This document shows, in pieces, positions 19,120-28,116 of a DNA stretch of 48,437 bases (position 1 is the stretch's first letter; every line of letters begins with the position of its first letter). The translations under genes were made by a program, and so were the position numbers. The notes under the pieces are model-generated. The model did no database searches. It saw only the letters and a program-made list of their open reading frames with translations, and was not told where the DNA came from. Source of the stretch: Acinetobacter venetianus RAG-1 = CIP 110063 (lineage in GTDB: Bacteria > Pseudomonadota > Gammaproteobacteria > Pseudomonadales > Moraxellaceae); the NCBI RefSeq assembly GCF_000368585.1, contig NZ_KB849557.1, forward strand, positions 101,773 to 150,209, written 5' to 3'.

Positions 19120-20598
19120 ATGACAGATTTACATCGTTTATCCATCCGTGAGCTCTCTGAAGGCTTAAAACAAGCCCAATTTTCATCACGCGAATTGACT
19201 GAACATTATTTAAAACGTATTGCCAAAATTGACACAAAAGTAAAGAGTTATGTGACGGTTACAGCAGAACAAGCATTAGCTGAAGCCGATGCTGCTGATG
19301 CTGCACTCAAAGCAGGCAATGCACATGCACTTGCAGGTATTCCACTTGCGCATAAAGATATTTTTTGTACCAAAGGGATTAAAACCACTGCTGGTTCAAA
19401 AATGCTCGACAACTTTATTTCACCTTACGATGCAACTGTTGTGGCAAAAGCCAAAGCAGCTGGTCTTGTAACGCTGGGTAAAGTGAACATGGATGAATTC
19501 GCAATGGGTTCAACCTCTGAGAGCTCTTATGTTGGCGCAACGGGCAACCCTTGGGCACTTGATCATGTACCGGGTGGTTCATCTGGGGGTTCGGCTGCGG
19601 CTGTCGCTGCTGATTTAGCACCGATTGCGACGGGTACAGACACAGGTGGTTCAATTCGCCAACCTGCTTCATTCTGTGGCTTAACTGGCTTAAAACCGAC
19701 TTATGGTCGCGTTTCTCGCTTCGGTATGATTGCGTATGCATCATCACTGGATCAAGGCGGTCCAATGGCACGTTCTGCAGAAGACTGTGCATATTTAATG
19801 AATGTGATCGCAGGTCATGATGCCAAAGACTCAACTTCAGTCAATAAAGAAGTTGATGACTACGTGGCTAACCTAAACAACACAGCTGTGAAAGGCTTAC
19901 GTATTGGTATTCCAAAGCAATACTTCAATGTCGCTGGTTTAGACGCTGATGTAAAAGCACGCGTTGAAGAGTCATTGAAAAAGTTGGAAGACATGGGTGC
20001 AACCTTGGTTGAGATTGATCTCAACATGACTGAAGCCTATGTACCAACTTACTACTTGATCGCACCTGCGGAAGCTTCTTCTAACTTATCGCGATTTGAT
20101 GGCGTGCGTTACGGCTACCGTTGTGAAAATCCTGTGGATTTGATGGACTTGTATAAACGTTCACGTTCAGAAGGTTTTGGTGCCGAAGTACAACGTCGTA
20201 TCCTGATCGGGACTTATGCCCTTTCTGCGGGTTATTACGATGCTTACTACGTCAAAGCACAAAAAGTACGTCGTTTGATCCAACAAGATTTCTTGAAAGC
20301 ATTTGAAAATGTCGATGTGATTGCTGCACCATCTGCGCCAACCACTGCCTACAAAATCGGTGCAAACCTCAGCCCGACTGAAATGTATTTAGGTGATATC
20401 TATACCCTTGCTGTGAACTTGGCAGGTCTACCAGCCATCAACGCACCTGTTGGTTTTGATAAAGACAGCTTGCCAGTGGGCTTACAGTTGATTGGTAACT
20501 ACTGGTCAGAATCACAATTGTTGTCGATTGTGCATCAATATCAACAAAACACAGACTGGCATACCAAACGTGCGGCAATTGCTGAGGAGAATGCATAA
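19120..20598 (+). CDS. gatA: Asp-tRNA(Asn)/Glu-tRNA(Gln) amidotransferase subunit A
   Basis: The 492-residue amidase-signature enzyme has the complete Lys-cisSer-Ser triad: K79 in PLAHKD, S154 in [12 protein letters not shown] and S178 in [10 protein letters not shown]. It releases ammonia from glutamine and hands it to GatB. The stop codon overlaps the gatB start by one base (TAATG), pointing to coupled translation. The ribosome binding site is weak. Confidence 0.97.
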   Translation: MTDLHRLSIRELSEGLKQAQFSSRELTEHYLKRIAKIDTKVKSYVTVTAEQALAEADAADAALKAGNAHALAGIPLAHKDIFCTKGIKTTAGSKMLDNFISPYDATVVAKAKAAGLVTLGKVNMDEFAMGSTSESSYVGATGNPWALDHVPGGSSGGSAAAVAADLAPIATGTDTGGSIRQPASFCGLTGLKPTYGRVSRFGMIAYASSLDQGGPMARSAEDCAYLMNVIAGHDAKDSTSVNKEVDDYVANLNNTAVKGLRIGIPKQYFNVAGLDADVKARVEESLKKLEDMGATLVEIDLNMTEAYVPTYYLIAPAEASSNLSRFDGVRYGYRCENPVDLMDLYKRSRSEGFGAEVQRRILIGTYALSAGYYDAYYVKAQKVRRLIQQDFLKAFENVDVIAAPSAPTTAYKIGANLSPTEMYLGDIYTLAVNLAGLPAINAPVGFDKDSLPVGLQLIGNYWSESQLLSIVHQYQQNTDWHTKRAAIAEENA

Positions 20599-22067
20599 TG
20601 GCTGAAGCTCAAAAGTTAAAGTTAATTGACGGTTGGGAAGTCGTTATCGGGATTGAAATCCACACGCAGTTGGCGACCAAGTCTAAAATTTTCTCAGGCT
20701 CATCGACTGAATTTGGTCAAGACCCGAATACTCAAGCCAGCCTTGTTGATTTGGCAATGCCGGGTGTATTACCTGTATTGAATGCCGAAGTGGTTGATCT
20801 TGCGATTCGCTTTGGTCTGGGTATCGATGCCTATATCGACCAAGCATCTGTATTTGCTCGTAAGAACTACTTCTACCCAGATTCTCCAAAAGGCTACCAA
20901 ATCAGCCAGATGGACAATCCGATTGTTGGCTTGGGTCATATCGATATCCAACTTGAAGATGGCACTGTGAAGCGCATTGGCGTAACCCGTGCTCATCTTG
21001 AAGAAGATGCTGGTAAATCCATCCATGATCAGTTTGAAGGGATGTCAGGTATCGATTTAAACCGTGCAGGTACGCCATTACTTGAAATCGTGTCTGAGCC
21101 TGATATGCGTTCGGTTGAAGAAGCCGTTGCCTACATTAAAGCAATTCACACGCTCGTACGCTGGTTAGGTATTTCTGACGGTAACATGGCAGAAGGTTCA
21201 TTCCGTGCCGACTGTAACGTGTCGTTACGCCGTCCGGGTCAACCTTTTGGTACGCGTTGCGAGTTGAAAAACCTCAACTCATTCCGTTTCATTGAGCAAG
21301 CGATCAATGTTGAAATTGAACGCCAAATGGAAATTTTGGAATACGGCGGTGAGATTGATCAGGAAACCCGATTGTTCGATCCGAACAAGATGGAAACCCG
21401 TTCAATGCGTTCGAAAGAAGAAGCGAACGACTATCGCTACTTCCCAGACCCAGACTTGTTACCTGTAATTATTGCAGATGAGCAAATCGAAGCGGCACGC
21501 GCTACCCTGCCAGAATTGCCTAAAGCACGCCGTGCACGCTTTATTGCTGACTTTGCTGTGACTGAATACGATGCACACGTCTTGACGCTGTCACGCGAAA
21601 TGGCGGACTTCTACGAGGCTGTTGTGGCTGCTGCTGGCGGTGCGAAGCAAGGTAAAGTGTCTGCAAACTGGGTGATGGGTGAATTCTCAGGTGCTTTAAA
21701 CAAAGCAGGCCTAGATTTAGCAGACTCTCCTGTTTCTGCTGAGCAATTGGGTGGCATGATCGCACGTATCGTGGATAACACCATTAACGGTAAAATCGCG
21801 AAGCAAGTATTTGGCTTTATGTGGGAAGCAGAAGGAAAATCTGCAGATGACATTATTGCTGAAAAAGGCTTAAAGCAAGAAACCGATACAGGTGCAATTG
21901 AAGCGATTATTAAAGACGTACTTGCAGCCAATGAAAAAATGGTCGAAGAGTACAAATCTGGTAAGGAAAAAGCCTTTAATGGTCTCGTTGGTCAAGTCAT
22001 GAAAGCAGCAAAAGGTAAAGCTAACCCTGCTCAAGTGAATGAATTAATGAAGAAATTGATTGGGTAA
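20598..22067 (+). CDS. gatB: Asp-tRNA(Asn)/Glu-tRNA(Gln) amidotransferase subunit B
   Basis: The 489-residue protein begins with [20 protein letters not shown], the GatB signature, and has the conserved [12 protein letters not shown], the LEEDAGKS and the [11 protein letters not shown] segments, with the C-terminal YqeY-like tail domain ending [10 protein letters not shown]. GatB binds the misacylated tRNA, phosphorylates the Asp or Glu side chain with ATP and transfers the amide. A hairpin follows the stop, and then the restriction-modification locus begins. Confidence 0.97.
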   Translation: MAEAQKLKLIDGWEVVIGIEIHTQLATKSKIFSGSSTEFGQDPNTQASLVDLAMPGVLPVLNAEVVDLAIRFGLGIDAYIDQASVFARKNYFYPDSPKGYQISQMDNPIVGLGHIDIQLEDGTVKRIGVTRAHLEEDAGKSIHDQFEGMSGIDLNRAGTPLLEIVSEPDMRSVEEAVAYIKAIHTLVRWLGISDGNMAEGSFRADCNVSLRRPGQPFGTRCELKNLNSFRFIEQAINVEIERQMEILEYGGEIDQETRLFDPNKMETRSMRSKEEANDYRYFPDPDLLPVIIADEQIEAARATLPELPKARRARFIADFAVTEYDAHVLTLSREMADFYEAVVAAAGGAKQGKVSANWVMGEFSGALNKAGLDLADSPVSAEQLGGMIARIVDNTINGKIAKQVFGFMWEAEGKSADDIIAEKGLKQETDTGAIEAIIKDVLAANEKMVEEYKSGKEKAFNGLVGQVMKAAKGKANPAQVNELMKKLIG

Positions 22068-22083
22068 TTTCACTCTTTAATAC

Positions 22084-22115
22084 ACGTAACTCACACAGGT
22101 GGGTTACGTTGTTCC
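22084..22115 (+). terminator. Terminator after gatB
   Basis: CGTAACTCAC/GTGGGTTACG arms (22085-22094, 22099-22108) pair with one G-U and loop ACAG, followed by TTGTTCCTT. The T-run is broken, so strength is uncertain. Confidence 0.6.
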
Positions 22116-22181
22116 TTAATCTTAAATAAATATTTAAACCTGTTATTGATACAACCTGTTTAGTAAGTGGTAGTCTTCGTA

Positions 22182-24233
22182 ATGAACGCAAAAAAATCTG
22201 TACAATCCATTGAACCCAATATTGCAGATTTAGCAAATGGATGGCTTAAAACATATAAATTAAATTATAAACTTGAGCAAGAGCCTCTAAATAGCGAAAT
22301 TGACAAAGCACTCAATGATTACCATTCTAAAAATGGTGGTGTTGGTGGCAACCGCCCTGATGCCAAAATTCTATTACAGGATAAAAATTTAGCTTACTTC
22401 CCTATTCTTATTGAATACAAAGGTTATAAAGATAAACTGGTAAAACTGGATACTGATGGACAAGTAGAAAACAGAACCGCCAAAAACGAACCAAACTTTA
22501 AAAACATCAATAGTTTTGCTGTCAATGGCGCAGTACATTATGCAAATGCTTTGCTACATCATACTAGCTATACCGATATTATCGCCATTGGTATGACTGG
22601 GCATAAAGATGAATCAGGAAAAATTCATCATCAAATCGGAGTTTATTATGTTTCTAAAAACAACCTCGGTGCTGGTCAAAAAATAGATGAATATACCGAT
22701 TTTTCATTTTTAGCTCCTGAAAATTTTGATGCTTTTATTGAAAAAGTCAAAGCACTTCAACTGTCACAAAAAGAAATTGATAAATTAAAAGAACAGCGTG
22801 AAAAAGAAATTGACCAAAGTTTACAAAGGCTCAATAACGATATTTATCAGAATGAAAAAGGCTTAGGTGAAAATGACCGTGTTTATTTGGTTGCGGCTGC
22901 CATTATTGCGACTTTAGGTATTCCAGGAAAAGTGCCTGTACTTGAAAAAAGTGATTTAAAATCACAATCTTTTACCAATGGAAGAGATGGTGATATTTTA
23001 ATCAATAGAATTACTGCTTTTCTGGATGAAAAAAATCTACCAAAAGAGAAAAAAGACCTGATTATTCGTACTTTATCAAATACGTTGCTCACTGAAAACA
23101 TCAATAAAGTGGTCAATGGTGAAAGCCAGCTTAAACGTGTTTTTGGAAAAATTGTCGATGACTTAGGCATTTATTACAAAATTGGCTTAACCACCGATTT
23201 TACAGGAAAACTCTTTAATGAAATGTATGGCTGGCTTGGGTTTACACAAGATAAGCTCAATGATGTCGTATTAACTCCTTCTTATGTTGCGACGCTTTTA
23301 GTCAAACTGGCTCGTGTAAACCAAAATTCTTTTGTATGGGACTTTGCCACAGGTTCAGCAGGTTTATTGGTTGCGGCAATGAATGAAATGCTCATTGATG
23401 CAAAAAATAATAGCACATCTCCGCAGGAATTGGCTCAGAAAGAAATCAAGATAAAATCCGAACAATTATTAGGGCTAGAATTACTTTCCAGCGTATATAT
23501 GTTGGCAATCCTCAATATGATTTTGATGGGTGATGGCAGCTCCAATATTTTAAACCTTGATTCTTTAAAAGACTTTGACGGTAAATATGGCTTTGGTAAA
23601 ACCGATAGTCCATTCCCTGCCGATGCCTTTATCTTAAATCCGCCTTATTCTGCTTTGGGCAATGGCATGAACTTTGTCGAAAAAGCATTGGGGATGATGA
23701 ACAAAGGTTATGCTGCAATCATTATTCAAAACTCAGCAGGTTCAGGAAAAGCTGTAGATTATTGCAAACGTATTTTAAAAAAACATACGCTATTGGCAAG
23801 CATCAAAATGCCAATAGATTTATTTATTGGCAAAGCCAGTGTACAAACCAATATTTATGTTTTTAAAGTAAATGAAGAACATCACAAAGACGAAGTGGTC
23901 AAGTTTATTGATTTCTCTAACGATGGTTATACTCGTACCAATCGTAAAAAAGCCAGTAATAATTTAAAAGATACCGACCAAGCACGTGAACGCTATGAGG
24001 AGGTGGTAAATCTTGTACGCTTTGGGAAAGGCAAACTCAAGATTTTTACCGAAAAAGAATATTACGAAGGACATATCGACCCAACAAATGGTGCTGACTG
24101 GAATCAGTCCGCTCCTATTGATACCAAACCAACCTTGCAGGACTTCAAAAAAACGGTGAGCGATTATCTAGCTTGGGAAATTAGCACACTGATTAAACAG
24201 GAAAATTTAGTAGAGGAAGATTTGGGAAAGTAA
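22182..24233 (+). CDS. BcgI-like type IIB restriction-modification subunit A (endonuclease + adenine methyltransferase)
   Basis: From ATG 22182 the protein has 683 residues. The N-terminal part shows a PD-(D/E)xK nuclease pattern: P59-D60 in NRPDAK and E78-Y-K80 in LIEYKG. A charged helical region follows (about 185-230), then an N6-adenine methyltransferase: DFATGSAG (387-394) for cofactor binding and NPPY (486-489) for catalysis. A nuclease and a methylase in one chain, followed by a separate specificity gene, is the BcgI layout (A about 640, B about 340 residues). Such enzymes cut on both sides of a split target. The stop TAA directly follows a G_GGA_AAG slippery heptamer (24224-24230), so some ribosomes may continue into the specificity frame. 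The DNA is AT-richer than gatB, consistent with acquisition. The frame is open from GTG 22167. Confidence 0.82.
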   Translation: MNAKKSVQSIEPNIADLANGWLKTYKLNYKLEQEPLNSEIDKALNDYHSKNGGVGGNRPDAKILLQDKNLAYFPILIEYKGYKDKLVKLDTDGQVENRTAKNEPNFKNINSFAVNGAVHYANALLHHTSYTDIIAIGMTGHKDESGKIHHQIGVYYVSKNNLGAGQKIDEYTDFSFLAPENFDAFIEKVKALQLSQKEIDKLKEQREKEIDQSLQRLNNDIYQNEKGLGENDRVYLVAAAIIATLGIPGKVPVLEKSDLKSQSFTNGRDGDILINRITAFLDEKNLPKEKKDLIIRTLSNTLLTENINKVVNGESQLKRVFGKIVDDLGIYYKIGLTTDFTGKLFNEMYGWLGFTQDKLNDVVLTPSYVATLLVKLARVNQNSFVWDFATGSAGLLVAAMNEMLIDAKNNSTSPQELAQKEIKIKSEQLLGLELLSSVYMLAILNMILMGDGSSNILNLDSLKDFDGKYGFGKTDSPFPADAFILNPPYSALGNGMNFVEKALGMMNKGYAAIIIQNSAGSGKAVDYCKRILKKHTLLASIKMPIDLFIGKASVQTNIYVFKVNEEHHKDEVVKFIDFSNDGYTRTNRKKASNNLKDTDQARERYEEVVNLVRFGKGKLKIFTEKEYYEGHIDPTNGADWNQSAPIDTKPTLQDFKKTVSDYLAWEISTLIKQENLVEEDLGK

Positions 24234-24272
24234 TCTACCCACTCAATGAAAAACTAAACAATGTTGAGTGGG
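24224..24272 (+). promoter_or_regulatory. Candidate programmed -1 ribosomal frameshift signal
   Basis: Seen directly: the heptamer GGGAAAG at 24224-24230 sits in the zero frame as G_GGA_AAG (X_XXY_YYZ). The zero-frame stop TAA is at 24231-24233. After a 7-nt spacer come perfect 9-bp arms CCCACTCAA (24238-24246) and TTGAGTGGG (24264-24272), which two G-U pairs can extend inward. A purine-rich AGAGGAAG lies at 24212-24219 and could act as an internal Shine-Dalgarno stimulator. The -1 frame is open onward for 379 codons. Slippage would give a fusion of about 1062 residues. These are the standard parts of a bacterial frameshift site; activity is inferred. Confidence 0.6.
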
Positions 24273-25369
24273 GAGAGTTTAAATTAGGTGATTTGTTTTT
24301 GATAAAAGGAAACCCTCAATTAAACAAAGATAATTTTACATTTAGTGAAAATTACCAAAATGGTAAATATCCATATTTTACAAGAACCGCTTTCAATAAT
24401 GGTATTTTAGGCTATGTTAATTATTTAGATGATGAGCATAAAATTAAAGGTAATTGTTTAGCTATTGGTATGATTGCTATGCAATTTTTCTATATGGAGA
24501 AAGACTTTTATGCTGGGCAATTCACAAAAAGAGTAATTCCTAAAGGCTTTTCACTAACGTCAAGAATCGCAACTTATTTCATAATCCTATTGAATAAAAA
24601 TCAACAAAAATTTCAAAACTTGCTTGTTAGAAATTTTGAAGATAGTTTTAATAAAACCAAAGTCCAATTACCTATCAAAAATGGTAAGCCCGATTTTGAT
24701 TTTATGGAGAGTTATATTGCCGAATTAGAAAATGAACGATTGTACAAATTAGATACTTACCTCACGCAATCATATATTTTGACAGAAGAAGAGGAGAAAA
24801 TCTTAGCTAAATCTCAAAATATTCAATGGGGTGAATTTAAAATGGGCGATTTATTTGAAAGAGTAACGAGTAAAAAGTTAGCTTTCAAAGCAGAAGAACT
24901 ACCAAAAGAAATGACTGGTGATTATATACTTCCCTGCCTCACATCCAGTTTTAAAAATCAAGGACTAAACTATTTTGTGCCTAAAGATGAAGCCACTATT
25001 TTACAGAATGTGATTTCTATTCCATCCAACAGTGATATTTATCGTTCTTACTTTCAATCCAATGAATTTACGATTTTATCTGATGCGTATGCAGTTCGCT
25101 GGATTCTTGATGACGTTGAATTATTGCCAGACCAATATTTGTTTGCAGTTCAATGTATTAATAAAGTAACTGATTTACCTATCTATTCTTATAAAAACAA
25201 ATTAGGAGGATGGAATGTTGTCAAAGATAAATATATTCAACTCCCCATAAAAGACAATAAACCCGATTATGAACTCATGGCAACCCTAATTTCTGCCATA
25301 AAAAAACCAATCCTTAAAAAAGTAGCTTTGTATGTAGAAGGCAAACGGGAAACAACTAAAGCTGTGTAA
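24230..25369 (+). CDS. BcgI-like specificity subunit B (type I HsdS-like), in the -1 frame of subunit A
   Basis: Two target-recognition halves are visible. Each begins with a WGEFK(L/M)GDLF motif (codons from 24269 and 24827) and ends with a QLPIK-x3-PD motif and a helix, the typical pattern of HsdS-like and BcgI B subunits. Each half should read one part of a bipartite DNA target. The frame is open from 24197. Between that point and the first WGEFKLGDLF there is no ATG, GTG or TTG in frame. The first usable start, TTG 24293, would cut this motif off. The coordinates given assume entry by -1 frameshift from subunit A at 24230 (379 added residues). If translated separately from 24293, the product is 358 residues with a damaged first half. 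An indel in an ancestral fused gene is the alternative. A strong terminator follows. Confidence 0.75.
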   Translation, partial: VIYPLNEKLNNVEWGEFKLGDLFLIKGNPQLNKDNFTFSENYQNGKYPYFTRTAFNNGILGYVNYLDDEHKIKGNCLAIGMIAMQFFYMEKDFYAGQFTKRVIPKGFSLTSRIATYFIILLNKNQQKFQNLLVRNFEDSFNKTKVQLPIKNGKPDFDFMESYIAELENERLYKLDTYLTQSYILTEEEEKILAKSQNIQWGEFKMGDLFERVTSKKLAFKAEELPKEMTGDYILPCLTSSFKNQGLNYFVPKDEATILQNVISIPSNSDIYRSYFQSNEFTILSDAYAVRWILDDVELLPDQYLFAVQCINKVTDLPIYSYKNKLGGWNVVKDKYIQLPIKDNKPDYELMATLISAIKKPILKKVALYVEGKRETTKAV

Positions 25370-25370
25370 A

Positions 25371-25421
25371 AATAAGCTCTAAGCCTAATAATACAGGGCT
25401 TAGAGCTTATCGTTATTTTTT
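25371..25421 (+). terminator. Strong terminator after the restriction-modification locus
   Basis: A perfect 14-bp stem, ATAAGCTCTAAGCC (25372-25385) with GGCTTAGAGCTTAT (25397-25410), is followed by CG and a T-rich run. Confidence 0.9.
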
Positions 25422-25458
25422 AGCAGATTATTCCCATGAATAAGACAAACTGAATAAA

Positions 25459-25980
25459 TTACATTCCTCTCACCACACCCAACTTATTCCAAATATCAGG
25501 TGTTAAAAAAGTCGTGACTAATTTATTTAAATCAATATAACGCAACGTGCCTTGCAACTGCTGTCTAACCGCTGGATCTTTGACAATATCCTCACCTGCA
25601 CTCTGACCTAACTGTTGAAAAGCCTCACCAACCGCTTGAATCCCCTCAGCCTGAATCACCGCCTTAGTCTGTGTCGAACACTGCTCCACAATCACACGCT
25701 GTAACACCTGTGCCAATTTCTGATCTAACTGATTCTTTTGCTCAGGTGTAACACTACTAAAACCTTTCAAATCAGGATGTGCAGCTAAAGCAGTAAACGT
25801 CCATTGCAATACTGTAGTTTTATCTGCTGCTGTCGTAGCTTTTACCAAACAATCACTCAGTTGATCCACTGTTGGCCCTGCTATAGCTACTTGCGTTGTT
25901 CCCAACACAGCTGCAGCCATGAATACAGAACGACTTAATTGAAATAATTTACGGTGAGATGAAAAATAAACAGGAGACAT
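25459..25980 (-). CDS. Secreted protein of unknown function
   Basis: The 173-residue product has an N-terminal signal region with a hydrophobic core and an AIAG cut site before PTVDQLSDC. The mature part is mostly helical, with two cysteines (in LSDCLVK and VEQCSTQ) that could form a disulfide, and no recognised enzyme motif. The ATG at 25980 follows GGAA with eight bases spacing; the frame is open to 26019. It converges on the restriction-modification locus. I do not recognise a family. Confidence 0.7.
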   Translation of the reverse strand: MSPVYFSSHRKLFQLSRSVFMAAAVLGTTQVAIAGPTVDQLSDCLVKATTAADKTTVLQWTFTALAAHPDLKGFSSVTPEQKNQLDQKLAQVLQRVIVEQCSTQTKAVIQAEGIQAVGEAFQQLGQSAGEDIVKDPAVRQQLQGTLRYIDLNKLVTTFLTPDIWNKLGVVRGM

Positions 25981-26102
25981 AAGCGCAGTTCCAAAAAGCA
26001 ATCTGTCTCTTTGTAGCATGTACTCGATAGATCATCTGTTATGACGCTGTAAATTGCGTAAGCCCAAACCTTTAAAACTTAGGCAAAATGTAAAACTCGA
26101 AC

Positions 26103-26873
26103 TTAACCTTGTCCTTGATAATCCCAATTTGCAGGAATATTTGGCTGCTGTGGTGCTTTGTTTAGATCAATATTCAGATTACGACTGCCTTTAAATGACT
26201 TCTCCCCCGAATCCGATACAGGTGATACATCCAAACTGTAACGATAGCGGAATTGCCACAACATTGGTTTAATCGGGCGAATATCTAAACTGAGACGATC
26301 TTCATCATGGCATTTGCCTTGAGAACTTTTATATTCCTGCTCAGAAAAACATGCCCGAATCATGCGATTAAAACTAAAAGGATAATTTTCAATAAAGCGA
26401 TGTGTCTGCCTTGAATCCTTTAATTCATAAAAACTCGCACGCTCCATCCCTGCTCCACCACCTGAATACATTTCAGAAGAACGTTCAATGATAGCAATGG
26501 CATAACGGCTTTCAGTCATTGGAAAAAGTTTGGGGAAAATAAAAGGCCCATCTGAAGTATCATCTTCATCAGTTTCTAAATCTACATGCCACTTATTTTT
26601 CAATTTCAAGCCAGTTGCAGATGGATAAAACTGAGCGATCTGATCACCTAACAATAACCATAACTTTTGATCAGCCGTTTTCAGACTGCGAAGCGGCGTT
26701 TGTTGTTGGCAAACATCACTAAGTTGCTCACAGATCTGTTTTTGTGCAGCTTGATTGAGTTGACCTTTTTTAAATTCTAAAATCTGCAACGGCGCAGCAA
26801 TAATTGAAGTGCTAAAACAACTCAATGAAACAGCTAAAATCAGTCCACTTAAATAAATTTTATTGTTCAGCAT
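26103..26873 (-). CDS. Secreted protein of unknown function
   Basis: The 256-residue protein has a signal peptide ending near TSIIAA, then a mixed region with three or four cysteines (KQICEQLSDVCQQ, RACFSEQE, GKCHDED). No family is recognised. Three ATG codons in a row open the frame, and the third (26873) is best placed behind AAGGA. It lies 30 bp downstream of the DUF1176 gene on the same strand and is probably co-transcribed with it. Confidence 0.7.
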   Translation of the reverse strand: MLNNKIYLSGLILAVSLSCFSTSIIAAPLQILEFKKGQLNQAAQKQICEQLSDVCQQQTPLRSLKTADQKLWLLLGDQIAQFYPSATGLKLKNKWHVDLETDEDDTSDGPFIFPKLFPMTESRYAIAIIERSSEMYSGGGAGMERASFYELKDSRQTHRFIENYPFSFNRMIRACFSEQEYKSSQGKCHDEDRLSLDIRPIKPMLWQFRYRYSLDVSPVSDSGEKSFKGSRNLNIDLNKAPQQPNIPANWDYQGQG

Positions 26874-26910
26874 CATCATTCCTTAGGCTATTTTTAGGTG
26901 ATTTAAAGCT

Positions 26911-27981
26911 CTATTTTACAATCGCCTCAATTTGATCAAGCTGCCAAACCCCACCAGCAGCAAGCCCTTTACACATGCCTGTCCACATATCTCTGGTATT
27001 CACAAACTTCTGCCCATCCCACACCCATTCAGCGGTACTCCAACAATCCCCAATACCTCGTCCTTTTTGAGCGCTACTGATAATACCTTGGTAAAATTCT
27101 GACGCATGTTCAGTCACGAAAGCTGCTTTACCAGTAAGTGACTCGTTGAGTACCCAAGCGCCATATCCTTCGTTATATGCTCCACGCCAACAAATCGTCA
27201 TTGCCAATATTTTTTTATTTCCCAGTTTATATAACTCAATCGGTTGTGGCTCATATTCATCACCATTATAGAGTCCTTCACAAAACCCATCTTCCTTGGG
27301 TGTAGGCTGAGCAGCCATTAACATTTGATGAATAGATGCATAGCGTTTATTGTTCGACTGCAAAGTGAGATAAGGCTTATTACTGGTCTTCACTTGTTTT
27401 ACAATAATTTTGGGTTGTGCTGATAGGACTTTTGACTCATCCATTTTGCCTTTTTTAACCAAAGCTCCAACTGTTCCAACTCGCTTTTGAAAATCATCCA
27501 TTTTTAATAATACAGCGGTCATACCTTTATCTGATATTTGCCATTGGACATTTGGGTTCTTAAACACAATTTCCGTTTTTTGTTTGGATTGTTGTAGTAA
27601 TGCATTGACCTGAGCGACGGTAAGTTTCCCCATAATCGGAAAATCAGCGCCATCCACTGAGACGGCTCCAAGATCTTTACCATTGACATAGAAATGAATA
27701 TTTTTTAGTTTTCCTGCAAGCTGTGCTTGCTCGTCAATACTTCCCAGTGCAAATTCAGCTTTGACGGCTTGCTTAGCACCCGCGAGTCGGGTTAATAATA
27801 GTGATGCAGGTTCATTCGGATCATGACTATATTCATCAGAATAGCCTGCTGCTTGGCATGTTCCCGTGTTACTACAATAAATTTCCCAATCTTCATGCGT
27901 AAATGAAATCCCTTTGATCTCCTGTGCAAAAGCTGTGGCACTAATGGACATCAAACAGCATATTGAAATGATATTTTTCAT
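26911..27981 (-). CDS. DUF1176-family secreted protein
   Basis: The 356-residue protein has a signal peptide cut after AFA, then FTHEDWEIYCSNTGTCQAAGY, the opening of DUF1176 (PF06674), and later DGFCEGLY, MTICWRGAYNEGYGAWV and GIGDCWSTAEWVWDGQKF, which complete the family pattern. Paired cysteines suggest disulfides in the periplasm. The function of the family is unknown. It is the promoter-proximal gene of a two- or three-gene minus-strand group. Confidence 0.88.
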   Translation of the reverse strand: MKNIISICCLMSISATAFAQEIKGISFTHEDWEIYCSNTGTCQAAGYSDEYSHDPNEPASLLLTRLAGAKQAVKAEFALGSIDEQAQLAGKLKNIHFYVNGKDLGAVSVDGADFPIMGKLTVAQVNALLQQSKQKTEIVFKNPNVQWQISDKGMTAVLLKMDDFQKRVGTVGALVKKGKMDESKVLSAQPKIIVKQVKTSNKPYLTLQSNNKRYASIHQMLMAAQPTPKEDGFCEGLYNGDEYEPQPIELYKLGNKKILAMTICWRGAYNEGYGAWVLNESLTGKAAFVTEHASEFYQGIISSAQKGRGIGDCWSTAEWVWDGQKFVNTRDMWTGMCKGLAAGGVWQLDQIEAIVK

Positions 27982-28116
27982 AAGACTTATTTCTCGGCCT
28001 AATCTATTTTATTTTTCAGTCAAAATATTTTAAGACGTTTAAATTATTCACGTTGTAGGTTCTTGTATTCAAGAATATGCTAATTTTAATTCAAACCAAA
28101 ATTACCGTATAAAAAA

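Noticed and set aside
19415..19834. Long open frame antisense to gatA
   Set aside because: A low-complexity His/Gln/Leu-rich translation inside the clear gatA gene.
21541..21955. Open frames antisense to gatB
   Set aside because: They lie wholly within gatB and show no recognisable domain.
24293..24295. TTG as the true start of the specificity subunit
   Set aside because: It would remove the first WGEFKLGDLF motif, which matches the start of the second half and should be part of the protein. A weak AGG lies before it, so it cannot be fully excluded.
22068..25458. Insertion sequence or integrase at the edges of the restriction locus
   Set aside because: No transposase, integrase or terminal repeats could be found.
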